From Streptomyces melanogenes (GTDB taxonomy: Bacteria > Actinomycetota > Actinomycetes > Streptomycetales > Streptomycetaceae), in assembly GCF_014649795.1 (NCBI RefSeq), contig NZ_BMTS01000012.1, positions 124,001 to 188,000 on the forward strand: a stretch of DNA of 64,000 nucleotides. Reading direction: 5' to 3'. Of this stretch, positions 1 through 8,417 are shown one piece after another; position 1 is the stretch's first letter; every line of letters starts with the position of its first letter. A model generated the notes under the pieces. The model searched no databases. It had not been told where the DNA came from and saw only the letters and a program-made list of their open reading frames with translations. The position numbers were made by a program, and so were the translations under genes.

Positions 1-1149
1 GACGCCTACGAGTTCGACCCGGTGGGCGAGCGGTACATCACGGTCGACCCGATGAACGAGGCCCGCTGGTACCCGACGCTGACGACGCTCTCCGACGGCA
101 AGGTCCTCGCGCTCTCCGGGCTCGACGACATCGGGCAGCTGGTGCCGGGCAAGAACGAGGTGTACGACCCGAAGACGAAGAAGTGGACGTACACCAAGGG
201 GATCATGCAGTTCCCGACCTACCCGGCGGTGTTCCTGCTGCAGAACGGCAAGCTGTTCTACTCGGGGTCGAACGCGGGGTACGGGCCGGACAACGTCGGC
301 CGTGACCCGGGCATCTGGGACTTCGCCTCCAACAAGTTCACCAAGATCCCCGGGCTGAGCGACCCGGGCGAGATGGAGACGTCGGGGACGGTGCTGATGC
401 CTCCGGCCCAGGACGAGAAGTACATGGTGATCGGCGGGGGCGGGGTCGGCGAGTCGGCCGAGTCGTCGAAGAAGACCCGGATCGTGGACCTCAAGGACCC
501 CAATCCGTCCTTCAAGGACGGCCCTTCGCTCGCCGACGGGACGCGGTACCCGATGACGTCCGTGCTGCCCGACGACACCATGCTGATCAGCGGCGGCTCC
601 AAGGACTACCGGGGCCGGGGCGGCTCCAACCTGCACCAGGCGCGGATCTACGACGCGAAGACGAACACGATGCGGCGGGTGGCGGATCCGGAGGTGGGCC
701 GCAACTACCACTCCGGGTCGATGCTGCTGCCGGACGGGCGGGTCGTGACGTTCGGTGGGGATTCGTTGTACGGGGACAAGGACGATACGAAGCCGGGGGT
801 CTTCGAGCAGCGCATCGAGATCTATACGCCGCCGTACCTCTACAAGGGCGGCGACCACCGGCCCGAGCTCGGGGAGGGGCCGAAGTCGCTTTCCCGGGGT
901 GGGAGTGGGGTGTTCAAGTCGAAGGACGCGGGGGCGGTGAAGGCGGCTCGGCTGATCCGTCCGAGTGCGACGACGCACGTCACGGACATTGATCAGCGGT
1001 CGGTTGCGCTGGATGTCGCGAAGACGGCGGACGGGGTCCGGGTCACGGTCCCCAAGAACCGGAACCTCGTCCCTCCGGGTTGGTACATGCTGTTCGTGAC
1101 GGACGGGGAGGGTGTGCCGTCCCGGGCGGTGTGGGTGGAGGTGCCGTAG
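1..1149 (+). CDS. glxA: GlxA-type radical copper oxidase, C-terminal part (5' end outside window)
   Basis: This is a galactose-oxidase-like kelch protein cut off by the left edge of the window; the frame is open from base 1. Visible are kelch blades (motifs such as LSDGKVLALSG and LLPDGRVVTFGG) and a C-terminal Ig-like DUF1929 domain ending in GWYMLFV and SRAVW. Residues matching the galactose oxidase copper site are present: the Tyr in RWYPTLTTLSDG, the Tyr-His pair in NYHSGSML and the late His in ATTHVTD. The Cys partner of the Tyr-Cys crosslink would lie upstream and cannot be seen. In Streptomyces GlxA works at hyphal tips with the cellulose-synthase-like CslA on an extracellular glycan. 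The convergent GH6 gene next door fits that cluster. Confidence 0.9.
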   Translation, partial: DAYEFDPVGERYITVDPMNEARWYPTLTTLSDGKVLALSGLDDIGQLVPGKNEVYDPKTKKWTYTKGIMQFPTYPAVFLLQNGKLFYSGSNAGYGPDNVGRDPGIWDFASNKFTKIPGLSDPGEMETSGTVLMPPAQDEKYMVIGGGGVGESAESSKKTRIVDLKDPNPSFKDGPSLADGTRYPMTSVLPDDTMLISGGSKDYRGRGGSNLHQARIYDAKTNTMRRVADPEVGRNYHSGSMLLPDGRVVTFGGDSLYGDKDDTKPGVFEQRIEIYTPPYLYKGGDHRPELGEGPKSLSRGGSGVFKSKDAGAVKAARLIRPSATTHVTDIDQRSVALDVAKTADGVRVTVPKNRNLVPPGWYMLFVTDGEGVPSRAVWVEVP

Positions 1150-1171
1150 CCTGCGGCGGGCGGCCAGATGT

Positions 1172-1317
1172 TTCGTCTGCAGGCCGTATGTGGCTGGTCG
1201 CGCAGTTCCCCGCGCCCCTGAAGATGCCGCTGCGCGGCAATCCCCTGGGCGCCCCGGAGGGGCGTTCTCAGGGGGGCGGGGAACTGCGCGAGCAACCCAC
1301 CACGGTCCGCAGACGAA
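1172..1317. repeat. Dispersed intergenic inverted repeat, family A, copy 1
   Basis: This lies between the convergent glxA and cslZ genes. Inner arms are CGCAGTTCCCCGCGCCCCT and its near-complement GGGGCGGGGAACTGCGCG. Outer arms are TTCGTCTGCAGGCCGT and ACGGTCCGCAGACGAA, so the whole block can fold on itself. A central segment with GCCGCTGCGCGGCAATCCCCTG is shared with the copies near 40.2 and 62.1 kb. Its position between converging genes suits a bidirectional terminator, but that is inference. Confidence 0.85.
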
Positions 1318-1357
1318 GGGATCCCTCGGAGAGTTTCGGGAAGGGGCGGGGAGGGGC

Positions 1358-2368
1358 TTACTTCGTGTTGCGGGCCAGGCTCAGCGCATAGTCCGCCCAC
1401 CACTCCCCCGCCTTCGGCCCCCCCTTGCAGCCCCCGTCCGACTCCCCCGGCCGCTTCACCCACACGTACGCGTCGACCAACCCGTCCCCCGTCCGCGTCG
1501 TCGGCCGGTCGCCTAGCGCGCGGCCGGGCGGGTTGCACCAGGTCTCCTTGGGGTCGCCGCCCGTGTACGGCCCGTTCCCGTTGCGGCTCGTGTCGATCAC
1601 GAAGTGCTTGCCGGACAGCTTCGCCGACAGCTGGTGGCCGAAGTCCCGGCTCGCCGCCGTCGTCTGGAAGTTGGAGACGTTGACGGCGAAGCCGTCGGCC
1701 GCCTCCACGCCCGCCCGCCGCAACGGCTCGTCCAGCGCGTCCGGCCGCTGCCACCCCGCGTTGCCCGCGTCCACGTACACCTTCACGCCGGGCTGCCGCT
1801 TCAGCCGCTCGACCGCCTTCTTCAGCAGGTCGTACCGCTCCTCGGCGAACTGCTGCGGCGTGCACCCGTCGACCAGGTGCAGCACCGCGTCCGGCTCCAG
1901 GACCACCGTGGCGCCCCGGTCGCCGATCCCGGCGGCCACCTTGTCCACCCACGCCCGGTACGCGTCCCCGTCCGCCGCGCCGCCCTTGGAGAACTGGCCG
2001 CAGTCGCGGTGCGGGATGTTGTAGAGCACCAGCAGCGCCGTACGGTCGGCCTTCGCCGCCGCCTCGGTGAAGCCCTTCGCCTCCGACTCCGGGTTCTCCG
2101 GGCCGATCCACTCCCCGACCGGCTGCTCCGCGATCTTCCTGATCAGCGCGGCCTTGGCGTCGTCACCGCTCTTGCGGTACTCGGCGGCCTGCCGCGACGC
2201 GTTGCCGTCCGGGTTGACCCAGAACGGATCGGTGCCCTTCGGCTGCTGCGCCACTTCGGGCTTCTTGTCCGAGTCGGAGGAGGACGAACAGGACGTCAGC
2301 GCCAGCGCCGTACCCACGGCCGCCACCGCCACCCCGACCGCGCCCGTCCGCGCACCACTCCGGAACAT
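1358..2368 (-). CDS. cslZ: Glycoside hydrolase family 6 lipoprotein (CslZ-like endoglucanase)
   Basis: The 336-residue protein starts with a lipoprotein signal (lipobox LTSC, Cys27) and continues as a GH6 domain. GH6 marks are VLEPDAVLHL (catalytic-acid Asp region), DAGNAGW, and WVKRPGESDG near the C-terminus. GH6 enzymes hydrolyse beta-1,4-glucan by inversion. In Streptomyces the equivalent gene sits beside cslA-glxA and is thought to trim or release the tip glycan. It is convergent with glxA and separated from it by repeat family A. The ATG at 2368 gives a proper signal peptide directly. No carbohydrate-binding module is present. Confidence 0.9.
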   Translation of the reverse strand: MFRSGARTGAVGVAVAAVGTALALTSCSSSSDSDKKPEVAQQPKGTDPFWVNPDGNASRQAAEYRKSGDDAKAALIRKIAEQPVGEWIGPENPESEAKGFTEAAAKADRTALLVLYNIPHRDCGQFSKGGAADGDAYRAWVDKVAAGIGDRGATVVLEPDAVLHLVDGCTPQQFAEERYDLLKKAVERLKRQPGVKVYVDAGNAGWQRPDALDEPLRRAGVEAADGFAVNVSNFQTTAASRDFGHQLSAKLSGKHFVIDTSRNGNGPYTGGDPKETWCNPPGRALGDRPTTRTGDGLVDAYVWVKRPGESDGGCKGGPKAGEWWADYALSLARNTK

Positions 2369-2668
2369 CCGACCCCCTCAAACGTACTTTCCCGGACGCT
2401 TCCCCCGATCCATCGTGGCACACCCGCACACGCCCCCACGAGCCCGTGCCCACCGAGCGCACACAGAAGGCGACTTGGCGTTATCCAGCCCTAGGCCGAA
2501 AGCGCACAACGGTTCTACAGTGGTCGCATCGGCCCCAGTCCCGGCCCACGTTGGCGCTGGTCCCCTCGAACCTCCCGTGGAGGTGCCGGGCTTCTCCCGC
2601 AGCCCGTGCACCCACGGTCGAGGACCGGCCCGGCCGGCGGCTCCGGGGGGAGCGGGCCGTCGGCCGGG
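2369..2668. other. 300-bp non-coding gap upstream of cslZ
   Basis: No gene is supported here. It holds the likely cslZ promoter (listed separately) and GC-rich sequence after the stop of the sortase gene. I see no repeat-family copy and no convincing RNA gene. Confidence 0.6.
2480..2509 (-). promoter_or_regulatory. Candidate cslZ promoter
   Basis: Read on the minus strand, TTGTGC (2509-2504) is followed after 18 bp by GATAAC (2485-2480). This is an acceptable housekeeping sigma promoter for Streptomyces and would give a leader of roughly 100 nt before the cslZ ATG. It is judged by eye only. Confidence 0.3.
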
Positions 2669-3352
2669 CTAGGTTGCGGACCTGGCCGCCGCGGGCCGTA
2701 CGTCGGTGAGATACGCCGACACCACCACGTTCGCCGTATACGCGCGCGCCTTGCGGTCGTAGGTGCCCCCGCAGGTGATCAGCCGCAGCTCCGCGCGCCC
2801 CGCCTCGCGCGGCCCGTACACCTTGTGCGCGTCGAACCGGTCCCGCCCGAAGACCTGCACGTCGTCGATGGTGAACTCGGCGACGGATCCATCGGTCCTG
2901 GTCACCCGCACCTTCTCGCCGGGTCGGGTGGCGCTCAGGCCGTAGAAGACGGCGGGCTTGCTCTCGGTGTCGACGTGGCCGACGAGCAGCGCCGCCCCGG
3001 GCCCGCCGGGCTGGACCCCGGCGCCGAACCAGCCGACCGTGCCCGGCCGGTCGTACGGCGGCGGATCGACCGCACCCGCGGTGTCGAGGCCACGCGGCAC
3101 GACGGGTGCGGCCACGCCTATGGAAGGGATCTCGACACGCCGCGGCGCCGCCGCCTTCACCGGGTCGTGCGCGGGCGGCAGCGGTACGCCCAGCGGGCGC
3201 CCCACGGCCGCCACGTCACCCGTGGTGGGCGCCGAGCTGCCGCCGGGGCCGTCGGTGGCCTCGCGGCCCCACAGCCACAGGCCGAGCAGCAGGACCGCCC
3301 ACGCCACCCCGGTCAGCAGCCGTCCGGTGCCGGACGTGTGCTCGGAGGACAT
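2669..3352 (-). CDS. Class F sortase
   Basis: The 227-residue protein has one N-terminal membrane helix (about residues 12-29), a Pro/Ala linker, and a sortase beta-barrel. The catalytic triad can be read as His126 (LVGHVDT), Cys194 (LITCGG) and Arg203. Class F sortases are an actinobacterial group with poorly defined substrates. The gene follows 13 bp after the membrane-anchored secreted protein at 3366-3923, so the pair looks like an operon of transpeptidase plus partner. There is no sorting motif in the partner, so it is not an obvious substrate. Confidence 0.88.
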   Translation of the reverse strand: MSSEHTSGTGRLLTGVAWAVLLLGLWLWGREATDGPGGSSAPTTGDVAAVGRPLGVPLPPAHDPVKAAAPRRVEIPSIGVAAPVVPRGLDTAGAVDPPPYDRPGTVGWFGAGVQPGGPGAALLVGHVDTESKPAVFYGLSATRPGEKVRVTRTDGSVAEFTIDDVQVFGRDRFDAHKVYGPREAGRAELRLITCGGTYDRKARAYTANVVVSAYLTDVRPAAARSAT

Positions 3353-3365
3353 CGCCCCGGTCGTC

Positions 3366-3923
3366 TCAGTCCGTGCGGCGCCGGCGCCGCACGCTGCGGC
3401 CCGCCACCGCGACCGCCGCCACGGCCGCCAGGGCCAGGCCGATCACCGCGTGCCGGGTGCCGGGACCCTGCTCGGTGGCCTGCCGGTCCGCGAGCTGCGC
3501 GCCGCCGCCGCCCGCGTGGACGGGGGCGTGCGGGGTGGCGTGGTGGTCGGGGTGGTCGTCGTGGTGGCCGCCGCCGTGGACGACCGTGACGCGGCCGGAG
3601 GCCTGGCCGGAGCTGTCCTTGCAGTTCACCCAGATGTCGTAGCTGCGCGCCTGGGCGTCCGAGCGGATCCGGGCGTGTGCGAAGAGGCCCCCGTCCGCCG
3701 CCGGCGCGAACTGCGCCTGCGAGACGAAGGCCTCCGAGGTCCCGACGGCCTGCCGGCCGCTGCACACGCTGACCCGCAGGTCCACCTCACCGCCCGGGGC
3801 GATGGTGGACGGCGTCACCGTCAGTGACCCGTGCGACTCGGACTCCGCCGTGGCGACCGCCACGGGCATCAGAGCGGTGGCGGCCGCCACGGCCGCACAG
3901 AGCGTGACCTGTCGAAAGCGCAT
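3366..3923 (-). CDS. Secreted protein with C-terminal membrane anchor, partner of class F sortase
   Basis: The 185 residues comprise an N-terminal Sec signal (cleavage probably after ATA near residue 25), an Ig-like beta-rich domain with two cysteines (VSVCSG and WVNCKD, likely a disulfide), a His-rich linker (HHDDHPDHH, about residues 119-127), and a C-terminal hydrophobic segment followed by RRRRR. The anchor resembles a sortase sorting tail without an LPxTG or LAxTG motif. It sits directly upstream of the sortase gene. The His-rich linker could bind metal. The function is unknown. Confidence 0.75.
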   Translation of the reverse strand: MRFRQVTLCAAVAAATALMPVAVATAESESHGSLTVTPSTIAPGGEVDLRVSVCSGRQAVGTSEAFVSQAQFAPAADGGLFAHARIRSDAQARSYDIWVNCKDSSGQASGRVTVVHGGGHHDDHPDHHATPHAPVHAGGGGAQLADRQATEQGPGTRHAVIGLALAAVAAVAVAGRSVRRRRRTD

Positions 3924-3995
3924 CGTGAACCTCCTGTACGAAGATTCACGCGCCCCGCGCCGTTCCGCATCCCGGGCGCGCCACCCGGGGGACGG

Positions 3996-4775
3996 TCAGA
4001 TCAGCTTCACCAGATCGGCGATCGAGTCGACAGTCTTGGACGGCCGGAACGGGAAGTTCTCCACATCCTCGGGCCGGGTGAGCCCGGTGAGCACCAGAAA
4101 CGTCTGCATCCCCGCCTCCAGCCCCGCGAGGACATCCGTATCCATCCGGTCCCCGATCATCGCGCTGGTCTCCGAATGCGCCCCGATCGCGTTCAGCCCC
4201 GTCCGCATCATCAGCGGATTCGGCTTGCCCGCGAAGTACGGCTTCTTGCCCGTCGCCTTGGTGATCAGCGCGGCGACCGCGCCGGTCGCGGGCAGCGGGC
4301 CCTCGGTGGAGGGGCCGGTCTCGTCCGGGTTGGTGCAGATGAACCGCGCTCCGCCGTTGATCAGCCGGATCGCCTTGGTGAGCGCCTCGAAGCTGTACGT
4401 ACGGGTCTCGCCCAGGACCACGTAGTCCGGCTCGTGGTCGGTCAGGACGTACCCGATGTCGTGCAGCGCGGTGGTGAGCCCCGCCTCCCCGATCACGTAC
4501 GCCGTGCCGCCCGGCCGCTGGTCGTCCAGGAACTTGGCGGTGGCGAGCGCCGACGTCCAGATGTTCTCGACCGGCACGTGCAGGCCCATGCGGGCGAGGC
4601 GGGCCTGGAGGTCGCGGGGGGTGTAGATGGAGTTGTTGGTGAGGACCAGGAACGGCTTGCCCGACTCCTTCAGCCCGGTGAGGAAGGCGTCCGCACCCGG
4701 GATCGGCGTGCCCTCGTGAATGAGGACCCCGTCCATGTCGGTGAGCCAGGATTCGATCGGCTTGCGCTCTGCCAT
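3996..4775 (-). CDS. HAD-IIA family phosphatase (NagD-like)
   Basis: The 259-residue cytosolic HAD hydrolase has all its core motifs: nucleophile and acid/base Asp13 and Asp15 (LTDMDGV), TNN in motif II, the Lys in GKPNPLM (motif III), and IGDRMDTD (motif IV). Length and order match NagD, which dephosphorylates nucleotide monophosphates and small sugar phosphates. The true substrate cannot be told from sequence. The gene stands alone between the sortase pair and the phosphodiesterase gene. Confidence 0.88.
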   Translation of the reverse strand: MAERKPIESWLTDMDGVLIHEGTPIPGADAFLTGLKESGKPFLVLTNNSIYTPRDLQARLARMGLHVPVENIWTSALATAKFLDDQRPGGTAYVIGEAGLTTALHDIGYVLTDHEPDYVVLGETRTYSFEALTKAIRLINGGARFICTNPDETGPSTEGPLPATGAVAALITKATGKKPYFAGKPNPLMMRTGLNAIGAHSETSAMIGDRMDTDVLAGLEAGMQTFLVLTGLTRPEDVENFPFRPSKTVDSIADLVKLI

Positions 4776-4866
4776 GGGGCGGACTCTCCTGCGGTGTGCG
4801 CTGGACGAAGAACTGGACGGTGCCGGGGTGCACCGCGCTGTGCCGTACCGACACCGCCCAGCCTAG

Positions 4867-6366
4867 TCAGGAAGCCGAGATCTTGACCTGGTCGATCACC
4901 CAGTACCAGTTGTTGCCCCCGGTGTAGCGGAAGCGCACCTGGGCGGTGGTGGCCCCGGCGGGCACGTTCAGGGTGAGCGACTCGGCCTTGGCGACCGTGT
5001 CGAAGGCGTACGTCTTCACCGTCACCGGCGCCGCCCCGTCGTAGGAGACGAGCACCTCGCCCTTCTGCGGGTTCTCCTGGAGGTAGTGCGTCACGTACGA
5101 GAGCGTGGCGGGGGCGCCGCCGCGCACCGGCCAGGCGGGGCTGATCAGGGTGGAGTCGAAGGTGCCGGTGAAGGACTTGTCGGTCCACTCGTCGCCGTCG
5201 GCCACCGCGAAGACGTTGCGGGCCCGGACGTTGGACTCGCGCTGCTGGTCGCGCTGGGCCTTGGTCCAGAACTCGTCGGTGGTGAACGACCAGCCGCGCC
5301 ACTCGGTGACCCCGCCGCCGCCCATGCGGGAGTTCTCGACGGACCACCCGGCGGGCGGGGTGTGGGTGAAGCCTACGACGCCCGCGCCGATGCCGCTCTC
5401 GTCGACCGGGGTCTTCAGCTGCGGGCGCAGCGCGTCGAAGTCGTCCGGCGACGGCTGCGAGATCGGGCGGCCGTCGAGCCCCCACGCCGGGTCGATGGCG
5501 ACGCCGAGGTGGGCGAGCGCGGAGGCGGCGACGTCGGGCATGCGCACGTCGTAACGGACCGAGCCGGGCGTGGTGGTGCCGCCGGTGGCGATCAGGAACG
5601 TCTGGCGCTCCTGCCAGGTGGAGCCGCCGTGGCCGCCGGGGTCGGTGTGGCCGTGGTCGGCGGTCACCAGGACCAGCCAGTCCTCGTCGGCGGACGTGGC
5701 CCGGGAGGCGATCGCGTCGACGAGCTGCCCGACCTGGGTGTCCACGCCGTGGATCGCGTCCAGGTACTGCTGGCTGGCGGCCCCGTACGTGTGTCCGGCG
5801 TGGTCGACGTTGTCGAGCTGGACGAAGACCGCGTCCGGGCCGGGGGCGCTCTTGAGCTGGGCGACGGCCCGGGCGGTGGTGCCCGTGTCGTACTCCGCAC
5901 TGGGCGTCGAGACCCGGCTGTCGACCTTCGAGGAGAAGATCGTGTCGGTGATCGGCGCCCAGGAGGAGACCGCGTACGTGGACAGCGAGGGCTTCGCCGT
6001 CTCGATGCGGGTGAGGAAGTCCGGGTACTGGGCGAAGCGCTGGCCGGTGAAGTTGTTGTCCTTCACGTTGTGCTTGTCCGGCCAGACGCCCGTGATGATC
6101 GTGGACCAGCCGGGTCCCGACATGGTGGGCGCGAAGGGGTTGGCGTAGATCGAGCTGGCGGCCGTGAGGCCGTTCGCCATCAGGGACTTCAGGCGGGGCG
6201 CGTCGGCGTCCTTGACGCGGTTGAGCAGCGTGCCGTCCAGGCCGATGACCAGCACCTTGGGGGTGCGGGCGGCGGCCCGGGCGACGGAGGCGAGGGGGCC
6301 TGCGGCAACCGCGAGGGCGGCGGCGCCGGCGAGCAGGGAGCGGCGGGAGATTCCTGACGGGGTCAC
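4867..6366 (-). CDS. Tat-exported alkaline phosphatase superfamily phosphodiesterase
   Basis: The 499-residue protein has a twin-arginine signal (SRRSLL, residues 7-12) and then an alkaline-phosphatase-superfamily domain of the nucleotide pyrophosphatase/phosphodiesterase type. Metal and nucleophile residues are in place: Asp44 (IGLDG), Thr81 (APTMSGPGW, the expected nucleophile), Asp185/Asp188-His189 (LDNVDHAGH) and Asp237-His238 with His240 (TADHGH). The last 170 residues form a beta-sandwich-like domain of the jelly-roll kind. The gene follows the phosphonate-type importer after a hairpin. It may release phosphonates or phosphate from esters outside the cell for that importer, which is inference. 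Confidence 0.82.
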   Translation of the reverse strand: MTPSGISRRSLLAGAAALAVAAGPLASVARAAARTPKVLVIGLDGTLLNRVKDADAPRLKSLMANGLTAASSIYANPFAPTMSGPGWSTIITGVWPDKHNVKDNNFTGQRFAQYPDFLTRIETAKPSLSTYAVSSWAPITDTIFSSKVDSRVSTPSAEYDTGTTARAVAQLKSAPGPDAVFVQLDNVDHAGHTYGAASQQYLDAIHGVDTQVGQLVDAIASRATSADEDWLVLVTADHGHTDPGGHGGSTWQERQTFLIATGGTTTPGSVRYDVRMPDVAASALAHLGVAIDPAWGLDGRPISQPSPDDFDALRPQLKTPVDESGIGAGVVGFTHTPPAGWSVENSRMGGGGVTEWRGWSFTTDEFWTKAQRDQQRESNVRARNVFAVADGDEWTDKSFTGTFDSTLISPAWPVRGGAPATLSYVTHYLQENPQKGEVLVSYDGAAPVTVKTYAFDTVAKAESLTLNVPAGATTAQVRFRYTGGNNWYWVIDQVKISAS

Positions 6367-6407
6367 GTGGTCCTCCGGGGACGAAAGAGGGCGAGCGCGG
6401 GCAGGAC

Positions 6408-6433
6408 GACGCCCCTGGCGGTGCAGGGGCGTC
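6408..6433 (-). terminator. Hairpin between importer operon and phosphodiesterase gene
   Basis: A 9-bp perfect stem (GACGCCCCT with AGGGGCGTC) closes an 8-nt loop in the 123-bp gap. There is no T-run, as is usual in Streptomyces. It may attenuate rather than stop read-through into the phosphodiesterase gene. Confidence 0.45.
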
Positions 6434-6489
6434 AGGTGGTGCGGGGAAGCGTTTTTGCGAGGGGGGTGGAGCGGCGGGTCAGCGGCGGC

Positions 6490-7560
6490 TCAGCTACCGG
6501 TCGCGGACTTCCACGCGTCCACGTACGACGGCAGGTTCGTGCTGATGTCGAGCCAGTTCGGCTCGAAGACCTCGACTCCCGCCACGAGCTTGGCGAGGGC
6601 CGTCGCGTTGGGGTCGGTGGCCTTCACGTCGGTACGGGCCGCGAAGCCGCCGCCGATGGCGCTGACCTCCTGCTGGGCCTGCTCGGTGAGCATGAAGTCG
6701 AGCAGCTTCTTGCCGTTGGTGGTGTGCGGGGCCGCCTCGACGAGACCTGCGGCGTACGGCAGCGCGAAGGTGGTGGGCTTGCCGGAGCCGGTCGCCGGGA
6801 ACCAGATGCCGAGGTTGGGCATGGTCTTGGCCTGGGCGTAGTTCATCTGCACATCGCCGTTGGCGACGAGCAGTTCGCCCTTGTCCACCTTGGGGGCGAG
6901 CTTGCCGGTGGAGGCGGACGGGCCGACGTTGTTGGCCTGGAGCTTCTTCAGGTACTCCATGGCGGCCTCCTTGCCGCCGAAGTCGTGCATCGCCTTGATG
7001 ACGACGGCGGTGCCGTCGCCCGCGACGCCCGGGGTGGAGTACTGGAGCTTGTTCTTGAACTTGGAGCCGAGCAGTTCCTCCCAGGTCTTGGGGGCTTCGC
7101 TCAGCTCCTTCTTGTTGTAGATGAAGCCGAAGTAGTTGTTGACGACGGCCGTCCACTTGCCCTTGGCGTTCTTCTGCGCGTCCGGCACCTTGTCGGCGCC
7201 CGCCGGGGTGTAGGGCTGGAGCAGGCCCTTGGTGTCGGCCTGCTGGATGAACGGCGGCAGCGTGACCAGCACGTCCGCCTGCGTGTTGGACTTCTCGCGG
7301 ACGGCGCGCTGCACCATCTCGCCCGAGCCGCCCTCGACGTACTTGACCTTGATCCCGGTCTTCGCCTCGAAGTCCTTGAAGACCTTGTCGTACCAGCCGT
7401 CGCCCTTCTCGCCCTTCAGGCCGTCGGCGCTGTAGACCGTGACGACCTTCTCGTCGGACTTGGAGTCGGCGGAGGAGGAGCCACCGCAGGCGGAGAGGGT
7501 CGCGGCGAGGGCGAGGCTGCCGGTGACGGCGGCGAGCGGGGTGAGGAGGCTTCTGCGCAT
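6490..7560 (-). CDS. ABC transporter substrate-binding lipoprotein (2-aminoethylphosphonate type)
   Basis: The 356-residue extracellular solute-binding protein has a lipobox LSAC (Cys25) and a Fe3+/thiamine/AEP-type fold. Phrases typical of the group are VVTVYSADG, DVLVTLPPF, NNYFGFIYNKK and QMNYAQAK. It is the last gene of a regulator-oxidase-HAD-ATPase-permease-permease-binding-protein run. The genetic company points to an organophosphonate such as 2-aminoethylphosphonate or an N-alkylated derivative. From the protein alone, iron or thiamine would also be possible. Confidence 0.85.
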   Translation of the reverse strand: MRRSLLTPLAAVTGSLALAATLSACGGSSSADSKSDEKVVTVYSADGLKGEKGDGWYDKVFKDFEAKTGIKVKYVEGGSGEMVQRAVREKSNTQADVLVTLPPFIQQADTKGLLQPYTPAGADKVPDAQKNAKGKWTAVVNNYFGFIYNKKELSEAPKTWEELLGSKFKNKLQYSTPGVAGDGTAVVIKAMHDFGGKEAAMEYLKKLQANNVGPSASTGKLAPKVDKGELLVANGDVQMNYAQAKTMPNLGIWFPATGSGKPTTFALPYAAGLVEAAPHTTNGKKLLDFMLTEQAQQEVSAIGGGFAARTDVKATDPNATALAKLVAGVEVFEPNWLDISTNLPSYVDAWKSATGS

Positions 7561-7619
7561 AACGTTTCGAACTCCTGGTGTCTGTATGCCGGTTGCCGGT
7601 GGCGGCTATCGGTAGCGGG

Positions 7620-8417
7620 TTATCGGTAGCTGGCTTTGGTACGGATACGGGAGACCGCGAGCAGGACGAGCAGGGTCGTGCCCATGAGGACCACGGCGAC
7701 GGCCGCGCCGGTGAAGAGCGAGCCCCGGTCGGTGGCGGCGAAGATCTGCACCGGCAGGGGCGTCCAGTCCGGCGGGTAGAGCATCATCGTGGCGCTCAAC
7801 TCGCCCATGGACAGGGCGAAGCAGAGCCCCGCGGCCGCGTTCAGCGACGGCAGCAGCAGGGGCAGCCGCACGCGCCACAGCACGTACGAGGGCCGGGCGC
7901 CGAGACTGGCGGCGGCCTGCTCGTACATCGGGTCCAACCGCAGGATGGCGGCCGAAACCGACTGGTAGGCGAACGCCGTGACAAGAACGGTGTGCGCGAG
8001 GATCACGATCCAGCGCGTCCCGTTGAGCAGGAACGGCGGCTTGGAGAACGCGACGAGGATGGCGAGGCCGACGACCACCGAGGGGACGGCGACCGGCAGC
8101 ACGAACAGGGCGTCCATCGCCTGCTTGCCGCGCTCCTTCAGCGAGGCGGCGGCGAGCGCCGCCCAGGCCCCGACAGTGAGGGCGAGCACGCTGGCGGTGA
8201 GCGCGGTGGCCAGGCTGGTGGTGAGGGCCTGGAGGGAGTCGCCGGTGGTGGCGGCGTCGTAGTGGCCGGTGGTGAAGCCGGACGGGAAGGCGCCGGACCA
8301 GTTGGTCGCGAACGAGGCGGCGACCACGACGAGCAGCGGCAGGGCGAACAGGGGCAGGAAGAGGACGAAGAAGACGATCCAGGTGGCCCAGCGGCCGCCT
8401 CGGCTATGCACCAACAC
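7620..8417 (-). CDS. ABC transporter permease, second subunit (phosphonate-type importer)
   Basis: The 265-residue membrane protein has about six helices and a BPD-transport motif near residues 171-195 (EQAAASLGARPSYVLWRV matches the EAA loop). The GTG start at 8417 overlaps the stop of the first permease (8404) by 14 bp, indicating translational coupling. It forms the channel with the permease at 8404-9324 and is energised by the ATPase at 9317-10369. Confidence 0.87.
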   Translation of the reverse strand: MLVHSRGGRWATWIVFFVLFLPLFALPLLVVVAASFATNWSGAFPSGFTTGHYDAATTGDSLQALTTSLATALTASVLALTVGAWAALAAASLKERGKQAMDALFVLPVAVPSVVVGLAILVAFSKPPFLLNGTRWIVILAHTVLVTAFAYQSVSAAILRLDPMYEQAAASLGARPSYVLWRVRLPLLLPSLNAAAGLCFALSMGELSATMMLYPPDWTPLPVQIFAATDRGSLFTGAAVAVVLMGTTLLVLLAVSRIRTKASYR